NCBI RefSeq assembly: GCF_018343535.1
Contig: NZ_JAGYPF010000001.1
Coordinates: forward strand, 434,001-498,000
Length of the DNA: 64,000 nucleotides
Direction of reading: 5' to 3'
Origin: Neobacillus rhizophilus
GTDB lineage: Bacteria > Bacillota > Bacilli > Bacillales > Cytobacillaceae
The first letter of the stretch is position 1; the number at the start of each line of letters is the position of its first letter. The notes under the pieces were generated by a model. It searched no databases, was not told where the DNA came from, and worked only from the letters and a program-made list of their open reading frames with translations. Positions 42,095 through 50,578 of this stretch are shown here, piece by piece. Both the position numbers and the translations under genes were made by a program.

Positions 42095-43351
42095 TTATTT
42101 TTGAGTTAATAAATCATATAAAGCTAATGTAACAATTTTGGTCGATTTTAACAGATCATCCACTTTAATATGCTCGTCAGCACGATGTCCATTAGCCTCA
42201 AGGAGTGTACGCGGACCGGCCCCAAAGAGGACGACAGGAATGCCTGCTTCATAAAAATGACGGGCATCCGTATATAATGGCACTCCGTTCACCAGCAGTT
42301 CTCCACCCATAATTGTTGTCCAGTTAGTAGAAATGGATTGTACTAAAGGCGAATCAACTGGGACAGGCCCGAAAGCGCGCGCCAGCAGAATTTGACTGAT
42401 GTCTGCCTCCACCCCTGCATAGCTTTCCAGTGCTTCAGCGATGACGTTACGAATTTCAAGTTCAGCAACCTGAGGATTTTCCTCTGGAATAAGCCGTCTG
42501 TCAATGCGGATGGTCGCCTCATCTGGTACAACGTTTGTATTAATACCGCCAGAAATTAACCCTACTACGAGATTAGGAGAATCGATTCCAGGGACATTTG
42601 ATTTAATTTTTGAAAAACCTTTTCTGTATTCGTATAATGCACTTAATACGCCGGTCATGGCTTCAAGAGCGTCGTGGCCATATTGCGGTTCAGCCGCATG
42701 GGCAGATTTCCCCTTCAATTTCACTTCCAAATGAAGGCAGCCGTTATGGGCATTCACCAGCGAATAAGTGAATCCTGGGCAAATTGCCATATCCGGGTTA
42801 ATTAGTCCTTTATCAAGCAGCCATTTTGGCCCAATATCCCCGCCAGTTTCTTCGTCGAAGGTGAAGGCAAGAGAAATTTTGCCCTTTAGGTCAGCCTGTA
42901 GCTTTCTTAAAGCTAAGACAGCAAATGTATAGGAAGCAATGTCCGATTTTGACACAGCAACGCCGCGGCCATACATTTTTCCATCGACCACGTTACCGCC
43001 GTACGGATCTTGGGTCCAGCCGAGGCCAGGTGGCACTACATCGCCATGAGAATTCAGAGTAATTTCAGGACCTTCGCCGCTTCCGAACGTAGAGTATGCG
43101 ACCACATTGGATGCTCTGATCATTCCAACTGCCTTCACTTTTTCTTCTTCTACTTCATTAAGTGATACGTTTTCCAATCCAAAGTCATCGAGGCGCTTAT
43201 AGATATGTTCAGCAATTGCTTGGCAATCTCCAGGTGGATTATCTGAAGGGATTGAAACAAGCTCTTGCAAAAACTTAATTAGTTCAGCCTGGTTTTCCTC
43301 AATATAATTGATTAATTGCTGCTTCTCTGCGCTTAATGTGTTTGTTTTCAA
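42095..43351 (-). CDS. M20 family metallo-hydrolase (ArgE/DapE-like)
   Basis: 418 residues. Binuclear zinc peptidase/deacylase: metal ligands in LNSHGDVVPPG and FTFDEETGGDIG with the catalytic Glu pair, a dimerisation domain with GKSAHAAEPQYGHDALEAM, and a final ligand region in GHRADEHIKVDD. TTG start after AAAGGAG. It overlaps the end of allC by four bases and so acts with it; a role on a ureide intermediate such as ureidoglycolate, or on an N-acyl or N-carbamoyl amino acid, is possible but not shown by sequence. Confidence 0.85.
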   Translation of the reverse strand: MKTNTLSAEKQQLINYIEENQAELIKFLQELVSIPSDNPPGDCQAIAEHIYKRLDDFGLENVSLNEVEEEKVKAVGMIRASNVVAYSTFGSGEGPEITLNSHGDVVPPGLGWTQDPYGGNVVDGKMYGRGVAVSKSDIASYTFAVLALRKLQADLKGKISLAFTFDEETGGDIGPKWLLDKGLINPDMAICPGFTYSLVNAHNGCLHLEVKLKGKSAHAAEPQYGHDALEAMTGVLSALYEYRKGFSKIKSNVPGIDSPNLVVGLISGGINTNVVPDEATIRIDRRLIPEENPQVAELEIRNVIAEALESYAGVEADISQILLARAFGPVPVDSPLVQSISTNWTTIMGGELLVNGVPLYTDARHFYEAGIPVVLFGAGPRTLLEANGHRADEHIKVDDLLKSTKIVTLALYDLLTQK

Positions 43352-44619
43352 TTTACTTTCTCCTTTTCCATATTTGAATTTTTAACTGTTAATTGGATCA
43401 CAGTATCCAGCAAGACTTTGGCACCCATTTCGATGTCTTTTACGGCTGCGAATTCAGCAGGGTTATGGCTGATTCCTTCTTTGCAGCGGACGAATATCAT
43501 TCCTACCTTTGTAAGGTCTGCCATCGCCATGGCGTCATGACCTGCTCCGCTTATTAAGGGAACGGCCCTCATCCCATTTGAGAGAATAGACGATTCAATG
43601 GCAGCGATAATTTTTGCTTCACATAGTGTAGGGTCAGTTTCCATTATTTTTTCAACCCGGAAGGAGAGATTGCGTTTTTGGCAGATGGTGTTCGCGGCAT
43701 GAAGAATTTCGTCAATCACCCTTGATTTTCTGACTGCATCGGTATCACGAATATCAAGCGTTCCCGTCACTTCCCCTGGGATGACATTGCTTGCCCCCGG
43801 ATTTACCTGAAGCTTTCCGACAGTTGCCACAATCGGCGCGTTCTCTTTAGCTAATTTTTCTATTGCTAAAATGATTTCTGCCGCTCCAGAAAGAGCATCC
43901 CTGCGAAGGTCGAGGGGCACGGTTCCAGCGTGACCAGCAAAACCGGTTACTTTAAAAGAAAACCTGGAGGCACCCGCTATTCCGGTTACTACTCCACATG
44001 GAAGGCCTTCTTTTTCTAGTACAGGACCTTGTTCAATATGAAGTTCTATGTAACCAAGAACGTCATTTGCAGGTCTTGCGGCTGATTTGTATTGATACGG
44101 TTCTAAACCCAATTCCTCAAGAGCACTTGCCAAGGTGATACCTGTTTCATCTGTAAGCTCTAATGTTTGTGGAGAAAAGGTACCGGCGACGGCCTTGCTT
44201 CCAAGGAAGGTGGAGTGAAATCTGACCCCCTCTTCATCGCTAAAGCCGATGACCTCGATTGGATGGTCCAGCCGAGTGTCATTTTCATAAAGCACCTGAA
44301 CTATTTCGATTCCGGCAATAACACCTAACATCCCGTCATATTTTCCACCGTTAATAACGGTATCAAGATGGGAGCCAATCATTAACGCTGGAGCGCTTGG
44401 TTTTGTACCTTCGTAGCGGCCAATTATATTATTGAGATTGTCGACACGAACCTTCATGCCGGCATCACTCATCCATTTTTTCACCAAATCTTGGCCTCTT
44501 TGAAACTCTTTTGTAAATGATAGTCTCGTTACCCCATTTTTTGTTTCAGAGATTTCAGCTAATTCCTCCAGCCTTTGTGATATTCTTTGGCCACAAATCT
44601 GTCCTTTTTTTACCTCCAA
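43348..44619 (-). CDS. allC: Allantoate amidohydrolase (or N-carbamoyl amino acid hydrolase)
   Basis: About 423 residues, M20/hydantoinase-carbamoylase family. Metal-site motifs: MIGSHLDTVINGGKYDGMLG, GFSDEEGVRFHSTFLGSKA, YIELHIEQGPVLE, and GAGHDAMAMA near the C-terminus. In ureide pathways it removes ammonia and CO2 from allantoate to give ureidoglycine, as PucF in B. subtilis. The TTG four codons into the longest frame is better placed after AAGGGGTG. A GTTGCTTATTA operator module lies 30 bp upstream, the same as before the transketolase operon. Carbamoylase activity on amino acids cannot be excluded. Confidence 0.85.
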   Translation of the reverse strand: MEVKKGQICGQRISQRLEELAEISETKNGVTRLSFTKEFQRGQDLVKKWMSDAGMKVRVDNLNNIIGRYEGTKPSAPALMIGSHLDTVINGGKYDGMLGVIAGIEIVQVLYENDTRLDHPIEVIGFSDEEGVRFHSTFLGSKAVAGTFSPQTLELTDETGITLASALEELGLEPYQYKSAARPANDVLGYIELHIEQGPVLEKEGLPCGVVTGIAGASRFSFKVTGFAGHAGTVPLDLRRDALSGAAEIILAIEKLAKENAPIVATVGKLQVNPGASNVIPGEVTGTLDIRDTDAVRKSRVIDEILHAANTICQKRNLSFRVEKIMETDPTLCEAKIIAAIESSILSNGMRAVPLISGAGHDAMAMADLTKVGMIFVRCKEGISHNPAEFAAVKDIEMGAKVLLDTVIQLTVKNSNMEKEKVN

Positions 44620-44648
44620 ACAAATCACCCCTTGTCTGGTTTATTTTC

Positions 44649-44673
44649 GTTGCTTATTACAAAACCTCGTTTC
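44649..44673 (-). promoter_or_regulatory. IclR-type promoter/operator module before allC
   Basis: Fourth copy of the 25-bp module: GTTGCTTATTA, two free bases, then AAAC-N3-GTTTC. One dyad base differs from the three other copies (AAAAC for GAAAC). The -10 on the transcribed strand would be TGTAAT, giving a leader of about 30 nt. Confidence 0.75.
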
Positions 44674-44867
44674 ATATTGTTCGTGATTTTATTTTATCAT
44701 CACAAAATTAAAATAGCAAGATTTTTCAGATAACTAATTTCATATAAAATATGTGCCTTAAATGATAATATTATTATTCTATTTGATTCCATATTTTCCT
44801 TTTTGCTACAGAAAAATGCAGTTGTTTTTTTGTTGTGAACTATCAAACTTTTAGGCAAAATAAAACA

Positions 44868-44886
44868 CCGCCGTCATCGACAGCGG
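44868..44886 (-). terminator. Terminator of the sensor-kinase/sigma operon
   Basis: 8-bp stem CCGCTGTC/GACGGCGG (one G-U pair) with a 3-nt loop, followed on the minus strand by TGTTTTATTTT. Confidence 0.75.
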
Positions 44887-44894
44887 CAATTAAT

Positions 44895-45407
44895 TTATGC
44901 AATTTTCGTTTCAAAAACCAATAGCTTAAGTTTTTTTCTGGCCCGGTAGATCTTTGTTTTTACCGTGTTTGGATTCAATTGAAGTACATTTGCGATTTCC
45001 TCTTCTTTTAAACCTTTTGTGAACTTAAGCATCAGTAATTCCTGTTGCTCATATGGCAACGTCCCGATTGCCTCATTGATCTCTTCAAAAAGCAAACCTG
45101 TCTCAACTTCCTGCTCCACATTCTGTTTTGTTTCTTTGCCCATAAGTTCAAGCAAATCGTGTTCAAAAGGGACAGCTTTTTTTCTTTTCTCACGTCTGAT
45201 AAAATCAATGGCGGTTCTGGCTGCAATCACCGATAGCCAAGCTCCCATTTTTCCTTGCTCCTCAATCGTTCCCGCCTTATTTAACGCTTTAATGAACGTT
45301 TCTTGAACGACATCTTCGGCGTGATACCGGTCTCTCGTAATGGAATAGCTAATCACAAACAACCGTTTATAATAGAGCGAATAAAGCTCTGTGAAATCCA
45401 GTTCCAT
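44895..45407 (-). CDS. ECF-type RNA polymerase sigma factor
   Basis: 170 residues. Region 2 (LYYKRLFVISYSITRDRYHA, EDVVQETFIKALNK, WLSVIAARTAIDFIRREKR) and region 4 (LPYEQQELLMLKFTKGLKEE, EIANVLQLNPNTVKTKIYRA) are both complete. The frame is open further upstream but only the internal ATG follows GGGAACGGGAG and matches family length. It lies 37 nt after a histidine kinase gene and has no anti-sigma gene next to it, which is unusual: ECF sigma factors are usually paired with a membrane anti-sigma. Confidence 0.9.
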   Translation of the reverse strand: MELDFTELYSLYYKRLFVISYSITRDRYHAEDVVQETFIKALNKAGTIEEQGKMGAWLSVIAARTAIDFIRREKRKKAVPFEHDLLELMGKETKQNVEQEVETGLLFEEINEAIGTLPYEQQELLMLKFTKGLKEEEIANVLQLNPNTVKTKIYRARKKLKLLVFETKIA

Positions 45408-45444
45408 CTCCCGTTCCCTTTCTAACGCTATTTTTTTCCTGCGC

Positions 45445-47673
45445 TTAATCCGCAAGCCGCAAAGTAATAATGACTTTAAATAAATCGCCATCCGCTTCAA
45501 TATCCAATTTCCCATCATGAAGGTCGATAATTGATTTGACAATGGCAAGACCGAGACCTGACCCGTCTGTATGGCGGGAGGTATCGCCGCGCTTGAAACG
45601 TTCAAACAACTCATCGACATTATCGCTCAGCTCATATTTGGAGACATTTTTAAACGTGATGAGGGCTTGATGTTCCACAGTTTTAATGGAAATATAGACA
45701 CGTGTATTTTCATGCGAATATTTCAGGATATTGCCAATTAGGTTATCAAAAACTCTCCACAGCTTCTGGCCGTCGACAAGGGCATAAATCGGCTGCCCTG
45801 CTTGGTTAACCCGGAATTGCAGACTGGATGCACGAATCGTTTCATCATATTCTGCGAGGGCCTGCTGCAATAGCTGGTCAAGGTCCACTTTTTCCTTTAC
45901 CAACTCAACACTGCCACTTGCCATTTTTGATACCTCAAACAGGTCATCAATCAACACCTTTAATCGCTTTGATTTTCGGTCAATTATTTCGAGATATGCT
46001 GACTTTTCCTCCTCCGACACATCATTGCCCTTTAATAATTCCGTATAGGTAATGATGGAGGTCAGAGGCGTCCTAAGATCATGGCTGACGTTTGTAATAA
46101 GTTCCGTTTTTAATCGTTCACTCTTGGCCTGCTCGGACTGAGAGTGCTTCACACCCTGCTTCAGTACATTAATATTGCCTGCCAATGTGGCCAAAACGGA
46201 TTTCCCTGTTACATTAAGGTCCTCCCCAAGTTTTCCAGCCGCCAGCTCATTTGTTTTTTGGAAAATACGATTAAAGTAACCCACTTTTTTAAACAAAAAC
46301 ATTCCAAGTGGAAACCCTGCTACTGCTAACAGCAAAATATAAAAGACGACAAAAATAGGATTAATCGCCACCATCAAAGCTGCTGCGCCGATGAAAAACA
46401 CGGCGGCAAGCAGAATGAAAATCTGCGTTCCTGTGCTTTGATCAAGAAATGCTTCAACTATGGTCGTCCGGACGCTTTTGAAAACTTTCTTACCGCTGCG
46501 CCATGTTTTAACCGATAAACTCTTCTGCCATTCTGCCTTCAGCCTAGTCCAACTTTTCAAATCCACCAGTAGAAATTTCCACTGTACATAAGCGAAAGCT
46601 ACAAAAATGGATGTCCCTAGCAGTCCAATTCCAATTTCGGTGGCTAATATATAGAGATTGTTATAGATATTATAAAAATTGTCATTGACTACAAAGATAA
46701 ATATTACGGCCAAAAGTGCGGTGAGCAGAAAAAGTCCCACTCTAATATCAATCGGAAGCTTGTTATAGTAAGACCGCCAACTTTCCAATTGCGCGTTTAC
46801 AGCCGTTATTTTTTTTGAAAAATAACGGCTTAACAGCAAGCCGATGATGCCTGCCAGGCAGTAACTCAGAACAATCAGCTGATTGCGTTTAAAATCCTTG
46901 TACTGATCCATCAGAGGGGACGATGCGGACAGCGTTTTGGCAATTCCGATTTGACCTTCCAGTGTTTTTTGTGTGTTGACTCCCAACACATCGGCCAAGT
47001 CCTCATACCCACCGGGACCATAGTGAATGAAGTAATCATTTGTTATGCTAAAATCGGTTAGATAAAGCATATCTTTTTGTTTAAGCTGATTATCATTATT
47101 TTGATTGCTATAAACTTTTCCAGTTTCCGGATCTTTAAAATAGTAGGTAAATTCTTTTTGGTATCTTAAAAAATCATACTTGAATTGGTCTCTTTTCTTA
47201 AAATACTCGTCAATTTTCGTTTCTTTTTCTTTGACCACCTTTGGCTTTACCCAGTCATCGCTGGCAAAATTGTTGCTGATGTCCTCTATTTTAGCGTCTC
47301 TTTCTTTAATTAAGGCATTGGCAATATCATCATTTTTCGCTGCTTGAGCGTCTTGAATACGAGATTCATATTGAGCCCGGATGTTCGAGATTTGCTGATC
47401 TAAACCGCCATAGCGGTACCGATGCTCATCAATTTCGTCTTTCGTAACAGTGATGGCGGCTTTAGCCTCATCCGGCGTTGTCTCATTTAGCTCAAACATG
47501 CTTAAATACCCGGCAAATTGATCAAGCTCACTGTTAAAATCCGGTGTATGGAAAAAGTCACGGTTCATGTATTTAGTTCCCGTGGAAAAAAGGGTCAGAA
47601 TGCCGCTCAACGAGAACGTTAACAGAAAAGCCCAGAGGTAGATCAAAATACTACTTTTCCATTTTGTAGCCAA
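45445..47673 (-). CDS. Membrane sensor histidine kinase with large extracellular coiled-coil region
   Basis: 742 residues. One N-terminal helix, then about 240 extracellular residues rich in Lys/Glu/Asp with coiled-coil character, then about six helices (roughly 268-470). Then the DHp domain (LITNVSHDLRTPLTSIITYT, phospho-acceptor His) and HATPase (VFDNLIGNILKYSHENTRVY, FERFKRGDTSRHTDGSGLGL). It overlaps the response regulator gene by 23 nt and is followed by a sigma factor gene. The large external part suggests sensing of a cell-envelope signal, which is inference. Confidence 0.92.
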   Translation of the reverse strand: MATKWKSSILIYLWAFLLTFSLSGILTLFSTGTKYMNRDFFHTPDFNSELDQFAGYLSMFELNETTPDEAKAAITVTKDEIDEHRYRYGGLDQQISNIRAQYESRIQDAQAAKNDDIANALIKERDAKIEDISNNFASDDWVKPKVVKEKETKIDEYFKKRDQFKYDFLRYQKEFTYYFKDPETGKVYSNQNNDNQLKQKDMLYLTDFSITNDYFIHYGPGGYEDLADVLGVNTQKTLEGQIGIAKTLSASSPLMDQYKDFKRNQLIVLSYCLAGIIGLLLSRYFSKKITAVNAQLESWRSYYNKLPIDIRVGLFLLTALLAVIFIFVVNDNFYNIYNNLYILATEIGIGLLGTSIFVAFAYVQWKFLLVDLKSWTRLKAEWQKSLSVKTWRSGKKVFKSVRTTIVEAFLDQSTGTQIFILLAAVFFIGAAALMVAINPIFVVFYILLLAVAGFPLGMFLFKKVGYFNRIFQKTNELAAGKLGEDLNVTGKSVLATLAGNINVLKQGVKHSQSEQAKSERLKTELITNVSHDLRTPLTSIITYTELLKGNDVSEEEKSAYLEIIDRKSKRLKVLIDDLFEVSKMASGSVELVKEKVDLDQLLQQALAEYDETIRASSLQFRVNQAGQPIYALVDGQKLWRVFDNLIGNILKYSHENTRVYISIKTVEHQALITFKNVSKYELSDNVDELFERFKRGDTSRHTDGSGLGLAIVKSIIDLHDGKLDIEADGDLFKVIITLRLAD

Positions 47674-48343
47674 TGCCCCACACCACCTTTAGAAATCTAG
47701 GATTCTTAGGATCGATTTCAATTTTTTCACGGATTTTCCGGATGTGAACCGCCACTGTATTTTCCGCATTGTAGCCTGGCTCCTTCCAGACCCGCTCATA
47801 AATTTCATCAATAGAAAAGACCCGGCCAGCATTGGTCATCAACAGCTCGACAATCTTATATTCTATCGGCGTCAGCTTGACCGGCTCCCCATGTACCGTC
47901 ACTTCTTTTGCTTCTTGGTCTAGGGTAAGACCATTTAAATCAATTACTTTTTTGATTCCGCCATATGTACCTAATGTGACATACCTTCGCAGCTGAGATT
48001 TCACGCGGGCGACAAGCTCCATCGGGTTAAAAGGCTTGGTTACGTAATCGTCCGCACCGACCTGAAGGCCCAAAATCTTATCTGTATCCTCGGTTTTCGC
48101 GCTTAAAATAATGATAGGAATATTTTGTTTTTCGCGGATTTTAAAGGTTGCAGAAATCCCATCAAGCCGAGGCATCATGACATCAAGGATAATCAGGTGC
48201 ACAGTGTGTTCATTTAATATTTCAAGCGCTTCAATCCCATCCTTAGCCTTGAGGACAGTGATTCCTTCATTTTTGAGGTAAATTTCGATGGCATCGCGAA
48301 TTTCCTTTTCATCATCGACGACCAGCACAAAATAATTGTTCAA
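47651..48343 (-). CDS. OmpR/PhoB-type response regulator
   Basis: 230 residues. Receiver with VVDDEKEIRD, phosphorylation site in LIILDVMMPRLDG, and Lys in YVTKPFNPMEL. C-terminal winged helix (VKLTPIEYKIVELLMTNAGR, NTVAVHIRKIREKIEIDP, VVWGIGYKMEK). First gene of an operon with kinase and sigma factor. Likely activates its own operon or envelope genes. The 250 bp upstream show no further gene. Confidence 0.95.
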   Translation of the reverse strand: MNNYFVLVVDDEKEIRDAIEIYLKNEGITVLKAKDGIEALEILNEHTVHLIILDVMMPRLDGISATFKIREKQNIPIIILSAKTEDTDKILGLQVGADDYVTKPFNPMELVARVKSQLRRYVTLGTYGGIKKVIDLNGLTLDQEAKEVTVHGEPVKLTPIEYKIVELLMTNAGRVFSIDEIYERVWKEPGYNAENTVAVHIRKIREKIEIDPKNPRFLKVVWGIGYKMEK

Positions 48344-48591
48344 TTCTCTCGCCTTCTTTCTTGCTTCAACATGTCTATATCGTAAACAGCAAATCTTAAA
48401 TTCAAGTCAGGATAAATCTTAAGAATTTCTTAAGGTTTTATGAAATTGGCAAAAGAGGGTAAATAATTCAAATCTACCATTCTAAGGATACCAATGTTTT
48501 TTCAAAGAATAAACCTCTCTCTTGATAATTGGTAATATTTTGAAGTATAAAAAGATAGAGGGTTTCTAATATTTTTCAGTGGGAGGTTTAT

Positions 48592-49119
48592 ATGGAGGGA
48601 TTATATTATTCTGATCAATATAGGTGTTGGGAAGGGCGGATTAGTATTAGACGATTTGATGATGAGAAATTTTCATTACGCTGCTTTGTTGATAGCACAA
48701 ATCCCCTAACTGAAGCAGATCATCATACTTTGATTTATGTAGAGGAGCATTTTGCGGACATCTATGAAAATATTTTACGTACACTATTTGAGTGGCAGCA
48801 GTCGGAAGGTATGACTTGGGAGGTGTTTGATGAGGAGAAATTGACATTTGATCGTATCCGATTTGATTCAAAGGAAGATATTCATCCACTCCTTGGTGAG
48901 CCGTTATTAGAGATTATCCCTGGCAATGAAAAAGAAAACCAATCCTATTATTGCATAAGATTCGATCACTGCCTGCTTTCGATTGAGCATGGCCTCGATG
49001 CCTTGTGTCATAAGAGTGACGTCATTGAAATCGAGGCCTGCGAAATTACCTCCCTTTTAGAAACGCTCTCCTACTTTGAACCGGACTGTACACGATGGAA
49101 AAAGGATTTCTGGAAGTAA
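48592..49119 (+). CDS. Soluble protein of unknown function
   Basis: 175 residues, acidic, without signal peptide or membrane helix. Stretches such as MEGLYYSDQYRCWEGRISIR and LIYVEEHFADIYENILRTLF suggest a compact alpha/beta fold, loosely like proteins often seen as immunity or DUF6985-type proteins, but no motif is decisive. Clear ribosome site (GGGAGG, 6 nt before ATG). Single gene, divergent from the response-regulator operon and followed by a triplicated 51-bp repeat. Confidence 0.65.
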   Translation: MEGLYYSDQYRCWEGRISIRRFDDEKFSLRCFVDSTNPLTEADHHTLIYVEEHFADIYENILRTLFEWQQSEGMTWEVFDEEKLTFDRIRFDSKEDIHPLLGEPLLEIIPGNEKENQSYYCIRFDHCLLSIEHGLDALCHKSDVIEIEACEITSLLETLSYFEPDCTRWKKDFWK

Positions 49120-49202
49120 AATTCAAATTTAAAGCGAAACTATTTAATGAAAGAGATGCAGTTAGGGAGATGTGGTTGTTAACATAGCCTTTTACCTGCT
49201 CT

Positions 49203-49348
49203 ATAACGACCGGGAACGGATTTTCTCAACTACTTCGGGTATATTAATCATTCATAACGACCCTAACCGACTTTTTTTAACTGCCTCAGTCGTTATGAGA
49301 GTGCTCATAACGATCGGAATGGTAGGTCAACACTGCCTCAAGCGTTAT
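49203..49348. repeat. Three tandem copies of a 51-bp unit with inverted ends
   Basis: Units begin with ATAACGA at 49203, 49254 and 49306. Each contains an AAC(T)-N-C(C/T)TC block, and units 2 and 3 end in (A)GTCGTTAT or AGCGTTAT, complementary to the start, so each unit could fold into a hairpin; the first has lost its right arm. They fill the gap between the unknown 175-residue gene and msrAB. No coding frame spans the units. Confidence 0.65.
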
Positions 49349-49372
49349 ATTCATTTAAATAGATAATACTGC

Positions 49373-50329
49373 CTAATTAAACAATTTCTTAAACTCTCCG
49401 TATCCTTCCTCCTCCAGCTTTTCCTTTGGAATAAACCGAAGTGCAGCCGAGTTTATGCAATACCGAGCCCGGTCCGGTCCAGGACCGTCATCAAATACAT
49501 GTCCTAAATGCGAGTCTGAGGTTTTCGCACGGACCTCAATCCGCCGAAGTCCATGCGAGGTATCAAACCTCTCATCGAGTTCGATACGACGCAATGGCCT
49601 AGTAAAACTTGGCCAGCCGCAGCCTGCATCATATTTATCAGTCGAGCTGAAGAGCGGTTCTCCCGAAATGATATCAACATAGATTCCATCCTCTATATGA
49701 TCCCAATATTCGTTTTGAAATGGTGGTTCTGTAGCGTTATTCCTGGTTACCTCGTATTGGAGCGGTTTTAACACTTGACGAAGTTCTTCGTCGCTTTTGC
49801 GTTTCTTCCAATTTTCACGAATGAATTTTGCCCGGCCGGAAGCTTCGAAATAATGGTTATAGTGAAAAGGGATTTTCTTATAATAATTCTGGTGCTTTTC
49901 TTCAGCCAAATAAAACGGGCCTGCCGGCATAATTTCAGTGACAATCGGCTTTTGAAAGCGGCCGCTCGTATCCAGTTCAGCCTTTGATGCTTCAGCCAAC
50001 TCCCTTTGAATATCATTATGATAAAAAATTGCCGTCTTGTAAGACTCGCCTCTGTCACTGAATTGCCCACCGGCATCAGTCGGGTCGATTTGCCGCCAAA
50101 AAATATGGAGCAATTTTTCATAGGGGAATATTGACGGGTCAAACGTAATTTGAACTGCTTCATAGTGTCCGGTCGAATCTGAGCGTACATCTTCATAAGT
50201 GGGATTTTCCTTGTGCCCGCCAGTGTAGCCGGATATGACCTCTTTAATCCCAGGCTGTTCATCAAACGGCGATACCATGCACCAAAAGCAGCCGCCAGCG
50301 AAGGTTGCTTTTTCGAGTTGTTGAGACAT
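49373..50329 (-). CDS. msrAB: Bifunctional methionine sulfoxide reductase MsrA-MsrB
   Basis: About 318 residues. The N-terminal MsrA domain has the catalytic C14 in [12 protein letters not shown] and reduces Met-S-sulfoxide. The C-terminal MsrB domain ([39 protein letters not shown] with catalytic Cys) reduces Met-R-sulfoxide. The two zinc-binding CxxC pairs of many MsrB proteins are missing, as in several Bacillus MsrB. No signal peptide, so cytosolic. The ATG follows AAGGAGGGAG. A fused form differs from B. subtilis, where msrA and msrB are separate genes. Confidence 0.95.
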   Translation of the reverse strand: MSQQLEKATFAGGCFWCMVSPFDEQPGIKEVISGYTGGHKENPTYEDVRSDSTGHYEAVQITFDPSIFPYEKLLHIFWRQIDPTDAGGQFSDRGESYKTAIFYHNDIQRELAEASKAELDTSGRFQKPIVTEIMPAGPFYLAEEKHQNYYKKIPFHYNHYFEASGRAKFIRENWKKRKSDEELRQVLKPLQYEVTRNNATEPPFQNEYWDHIEDGIYVDIISGEPLFSSTDKYDAGCGWPSFTRPLRRIELDERFDTSHGLRRIEVRAKTSDSHLGHVFDDGPGPDRARYCINSAALRFIPKEKLEEEGYGEFKKLFN

Positions 50330-50411
50330 TTGGATCTCCCTCCTTGAATTTATTACTATTACTAATTGTATCAAAAGGACTGACAGATTTTAATTTTACC
50401 ATTTCTTACAA

Positions 50412-50525
50412 ATACTTTCCGAATATGTAGAAATACTTTCCCAATTAAGGCTTTTATTTTCCAAAATGAAACATTTACTTTCCAAACTAACCACTATACT
50501 TTCCACTTTTAACAAAATACTTTCC
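50412..50525. repeat. Six-copy phased array of ATACTTTCC, pitch exactly 21 bp
   Basis: Copies begin at 50412, 50433, 50454, 50475, 50496 and 50517. Four read ATACTTTCC, the others TTATTTTCC and TTACTTTCC. The 12 bp between cores are not conserved. It lies between msrAB (upstream side) and the terminator of the BASS/GlcD operon. The pitch equals that of the ATCAGCGAATT array at 18908, though the motif differs. Confidence 0.88.
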
Positions 50526-50547
50526 AACCGCAAAATAAATAAAGAAA

Positions 50548-50571
50548 AGGCACCTAAACCAAAAGGTGCCT
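50548..50571 (-). terminator. Terminator of the GlcD/BASS operon
   Basis: 7-bp stem AGGCACC/GGTGCCT with a 10-nt A-rich loop, followed on the minus strand by TTTTCTTTATT. Confidence 0.8.
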
Positions 50572-50578
50572 CCCTACA

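Noticed and set aside
45408-45620. 71-residue N-terminal extension of the ECF sigma factor
   Set aside because: It lies inside the kinase gene in another frame; the family begins at the internal methionine.
50412-50525. Possible CRISPR array or plasmid-type iterons
   Set aside because: Nine-base cores with 12-bp gaps, no cas, rep or origin genes nearby.
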